A DNA stretch of 8,589 nucleotides, taken from the NCBI GenBank assembly GCA_016184445.1, contig JACPCT010000268.1, forward strand, positions 1 to 8,589, read 5' to 3'. The DNA is from Candidatus Tectimicrobiota bacterium. Its GTDB lineage: Bacteria > UBA8248. The stretch's first letter is position 1, and each line of letters begins with the position of its first letter. Shown piece by piece: positions 6,830 through 8,589 of this stretch. The notes under the pieces are model-generated. The model had not been told where the DNA came from. It was given only the letters and a program-made list of their open reading frames with translations, and ran no database searches. The position numbers and the translations under genes were made by a program.

Positions 6830-6907
6830 GGCGGACTTGAGAGGGTTTGAGCCGCGAAGGGCCGGACTTTCGCCTCTTTTTTCGCCTCCGGGGGCGTTCC
6901 AAAGGCG

Positions 6908-6947
6908 CCCTTCCGGGAAGGGAGGTGTCCGCCCCCCGTCGGGCGGA
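6908..6947. repeat. Two adjacent inverted repeats
   Basis: The first is a near-palindrome with 7-bp arms CCCTTCC and GGAAGGG around one central base (6908-6922). The second has 7-bp arms TCCGCCC and GGGCGGA around a 6-nt loop (6928-6947). Neither is followed by a T-run, so termination is unlikely. They could be regulator binding sites or chance structure in GC-rich DNA. Confidence 0.4.
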
Positions 6948-7134
6948 GGCGGTCACGTCAGCCGGCGGGGGCCCGCAACCGGTCTCGGCCCCTTTCGCGA
7001 GGGTGGGCTCCGTGGTAGATTTCAGGAGTTTCAGGGGGAGGACTCCTTTGACCCGATGCGGGAGGATCGGCCCTTTTCTCGGGTGGGTGTGCGGTCGTCC
7101 GGAGGCGGGGGCTGGCGCGGCTCTTGGGAGAAAC

Positions 7135-7197
7135 CCCGTGCAAAGCCGCCGATCTGGAGCGAGCGCCGCAGCCTTACGTGAAGACCGCCTGCACGGG
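7135..7197 (+). repeat. Long-range inverted repeat in the binding-protein upstream region
   Basis: CCCGTGCA (7135-7142) is perfectly complementary to TGCACGGG (7190-7197) across a 47-nt loop. If transcribed toward the binding-protein gene, it could close the first domain of a folded leader. Eight pairs over this distance are only suggestive. Confidence 0.3.
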
Positions 7198-7218
7198 CAC
7201 ATCCAAAATCCTCGGCCT

Positions 7219-7248
7219 CATTCGAATGGTGGAGTACGGCTACGCCGT
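7219..7248. repeat. 10-bp palindrome and adjacent short hairpin
   Basis: CATTCGAATG (7219-7228) is a perfect palindrome and AT-richer than its surroundings, as many operator sites are. Eight bases later ACGGC and GCCGT (7236-7240 with 7244-7248) form a small hairpin with a 3-nt loop. No regulator family is indicated by the sequence. Confidence 0.35.
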
Positions 7249-7316
7249 GGGAACGATGAGCAGCTGCGAGGATGGGAGACCCCGTAAGAGAAGCGAGGAA
7301 AAAAGAGGAGGCTTCA

Positions 7317-7376
7317 GGCCCGGCCAGGGGAGTGTTCCCCCGCGGGTCTTGGTGGAGGCCGGGCCCTTATCCCGGC
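7317..7376 (+). promoter_or_regulatory. Overlapping, mutually exclusive hairpins before the binding-protein gene
   Basis: A 9-bp stem (7317-7325 with 7357-7365) encloses a small inner GGGG/CCCC hairpin (7327-7330 with 7337-7340). The right arm of the outer stem is also the left arm of a second hairpin, GCCGGG (7358-7363) with CCCGGC (7371-7376), so the two cannot form together. The second ends 14 nt before the Shine-Dalgarno AGGGGG at 7391-7396. This is the layout of a leader switch, but no ligand-binding core is recognised, and it matters only if transcription starts upstream of 7317. Confidence 0.35.
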
Positions 7377-7403
7377 AATCATAATGCTAGAGGGGGATTG
7401 GCC

Positions 7404-8589
7404 ATGCGCAAATGGTTCATCGCTCTCCTCGCCGTGGCGCTGGCGGGCCTCGCGGCCCCCCGCGCCGGCGCCTTCAAGGGGACGGTCACCGTCGCCCTCT
7501 CGGGGGAACCTCTCTCGATGGACCCCCACATCCAGTCCGAGTTCATCGGCACCATGATCTGGCCCTGGGGCTACGACAACCTGCTCTACGCCGAGCCGGG
7601 CACGGGGAAGCTGCAGCCCTGGCTCGCCGAGAAGATGGAGCGCCTGAGCGCCCAGGCCTTCAAGTTCACCCTGCGCGCGGGGGCCAAGTTCAACGACGGC
7701 ACCCCGGTCAGCTCCGCGGCGGTCAAGTACTCGCTCGGCCGCATTTCCGACCCCAAGATCAAGAGCCGGCTGATCCCCTACTTCAAGGACATCAAGGAAG
7801 TCCAGGTCATCGACGATCGCACCTTCATCGTCCACACCACGGTGCCGATGAACGGGCTCCCGAACCTGCTGCGAAGGTTCGGGCACATCATCTCCCCGAA
7901 GACCAAGGACATGGACCTGCCCACCGTCTCGCGCAACACCTTCGGCTCGGGCCCCTACGTCCTCAAGGAGTGGACCAAGGGCCAGAAGATGGTGTTCGAG
8001 GCGAACCCCCTCTGGTGGAACAGCAAGGCCTACCCCAACCGGCCGCAGACCCTCGTCCTGCGCCGCATCCAGGAGCACGCCACCCGCGTGAAGTCGCTGC
8101 TGGCTGGCGAGGTGGACATCATCACCGCCGTCCCCGCCCACTTCGTCCCCCAGATCAAGGCCGACCCGAAGCTTGACGTGGTCAATGTTCCCGCCGTCCG
8201 CATCCTCTACGTGGGCTTCTTCACGGGCCACGGGGGGCCCTTCGCCAACGTCAAGGTGCGCCAGGCGGTGAACTACGCCGTCAACGCGGACTCCATCATC
8301 AAGACCTTCCTGGGGGGCTTCGCCGAGCCCTACTTCCAGATGCTCCACCCCTGGGTCTACTCCGGCTACTCCAAGAAATTCACCTCCTGGTATCCGTACG
8401 ATCTGAACAAGGCCAAGCAGCTCATGAAGGAGGCCGGCTACGAGAAGGGCTTCAAGGCCCACCTCTTCACCACCATCGGCCGCTACCCCTCCGACAAGGA
8501 GACCTGCGAGGCCATCACCGGCATGGTGAAGCAGATCGGCATCGACGCCCCCTGCAACCCGGTGAACTTCCCGCTCTACCGCCAGACCT
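7404..8589 (+). CDS. Periplasmic solute-binding protein of a peptide-type ABC importer (SBP_bac_5 family), 3' end outside window
   Basis: The visible 395 codons encode a DppA/OppA/NikA-type binding protein that captures the ligand in the periplasm and delivers it to the DppB/DppC channel. Residues 1-23 are a Sec signal: basic MRK, a hydrophobic stretch, then a predicted cut after RAGA. There is no lipobox Cys, so the mature protein should be soluble in the periplasm. Family landmarks: SMDPH at 38-42, LRAGAKFNDGTPV at 90-102, a GSGPYVLKEW segment at 181-190, and VRQAVNYAVNADSIIK at 285-300. Family members usually have about 500-550 residues, so perhaps a quarter is missing. AGGGGG at 7391-7396 lies 7 nt before the ATG. 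The gene diverges from the permeases, whose importer it presumably serves. Ligand specificity cannot be read from sequence. Confidence 0.93.
   Translation, partial: MRKWFIALLAVALAGLAAPRAGAFKGTVTVALSGEPLSMDPHIQSEFIGTMIWPWGYDNLLYAEPGTGKLQPWLAEKMERLSAQAFKFTLRAGAKFNDGTPVSSAAVKYSLGRISDPKIKSRLIPYFKDIKEVQVIDDRTFIVHTTVPMNGLPNLLRRFGHIISPKTKDMDLPTVSRNTFGSGPYVLKEWTKGQKMVFEANPLWWNSKAYPNRPQTLVLRRIQEHATRVKSLLAGEVDIITAVPAHFVPQIKADPKLDVVNVPAVRILYVGFFTGHGGPFANVKVRQAVNYAVNADSIIKTFLGGFAEPYFQMLHPWVYSGYSKKFTSWYPYDLNKAKQLMKEAGYEKGFKAHLFTTIGRYPSDKETCEAITGMVKQIGIDAPCNPVNFPLYRQT

Larger units (their letters stand above)
6720..7403. other. Gene-free divergent intergenic region (684 bp)
   Basis: This lies between the leftward permease operon and the rightward binding-protein gene. 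I see no credible coding sequence on either strand: the open frames crossing it encode Arg/Pro/Gly-rich peptides with no recognisable domain and no good start site. No tRNA, known riboswitch core, transposase remnant or CRISPR-like repeat is visible. It does contain several inverted repeats, a candidate dppB promoter, and a purine-rich, A-rich stretch near 7285-7310 that departs from the surrounding GC-rich composition. The length is large for this otherwise compact locus. Confidence 0.6.

Noticed and set aside
7124..7316. Possible group II intron or other catalytic RNA fragment
   Set aside because: The stretch has several short helices, but I found no domain V hairpin, no reverse transcriptase and no boundary sequences that would support an intron.
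6847..7384. Plus-strand open frames of 146 and 86 residues in the intergenic region
   Set aside because: No recognisable domain, no convincing Shine-Dalgarno, and amino-acid composition typical of random GC-rich frames. I cannot exclude a small gene near 7124-7384, where composition is somewhat less biased.
7380..7385. CATAAT as a -10 box for the binding-protein gene
   Set aside because: It resembles a -10 element, but nothing like a -35 box lies 16-18 nt upstream and the resulting leader would be only about a dozen bases.

Overview
The window is GC-rich, densely coding bacterial DNA holding seven protein genes in four transcription blocks. High GC, strong C/G preference at third codon positions, purine-rich Shine-Dalgarno sites and a periplasmic solute-binding protein with a Sec signal but no lipobox cysteine point to a GC-rich diderm bacterium. 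The phylum cannot be fixed from the sequence; a proteobacterium or one of the GC-rich uncultured soil or marine lineages would fit, but that is inference.

Layout, left to right. (1) Positions 1-935, minus strand: an M20-family metallopeptidase running off the left edge, with a GTG start and a strong ribosome binding site. (2) Positions 936-1121: a divergent intergenic region with a good sigma70-type promoter reading right and a weaker, overlapping one reading left. (3) Positions 1122-4742, plus strand: three tandem paralogous alpha/beta hydrolases, each exactly 391 residues, aligned without gaps and separated by 44 and 49 bp. They resemble the FrsA / 2,6-dihydroxypseudooxynicotine hydrolase group (helical N-terminal part plus C-terminal alpha/beta hydrolase core). 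(4) Positions 4771-4815: a perfect 15-bp hairpin with a U-tract, placed to terminate both converging operons. (5) Positions 4828-6719, minus strand: two permeases of a dipeptide/oligopeptide (Dpp/Opp/Nik-type) ABC importer, DppB-like then DppC-like, 14 bp apart. (6) Positions 6720-7403: a gene-free stretch of 684 bp with several inverted repeats, a candidate dppB promoter and a potentially alternating RNA structure in front of the next gene. (7) Positions 7404-8589, plus strand: the cognate-looking SBP_bac_5 solute-binding protein, running off the right edge.

A plausible reading, which is inference, is a small uptake-and-hydrolysis island: the binding protein and permeases bring in a peptide-like or other small polar compound, and the M20 hydrolase and the three alpha/beta hydrolases cleave amide, ester or C-C bonds in it or in related compounds. 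The ATPases needed to power the importer are not in the window. The most unusual element is the tandem hydrolase triplet, which keeps its catalytic triad but has Ala in place of the first Gly of the usual nucleophile motif in every copy, and which shares blocks of near-identical DNA around that motif.
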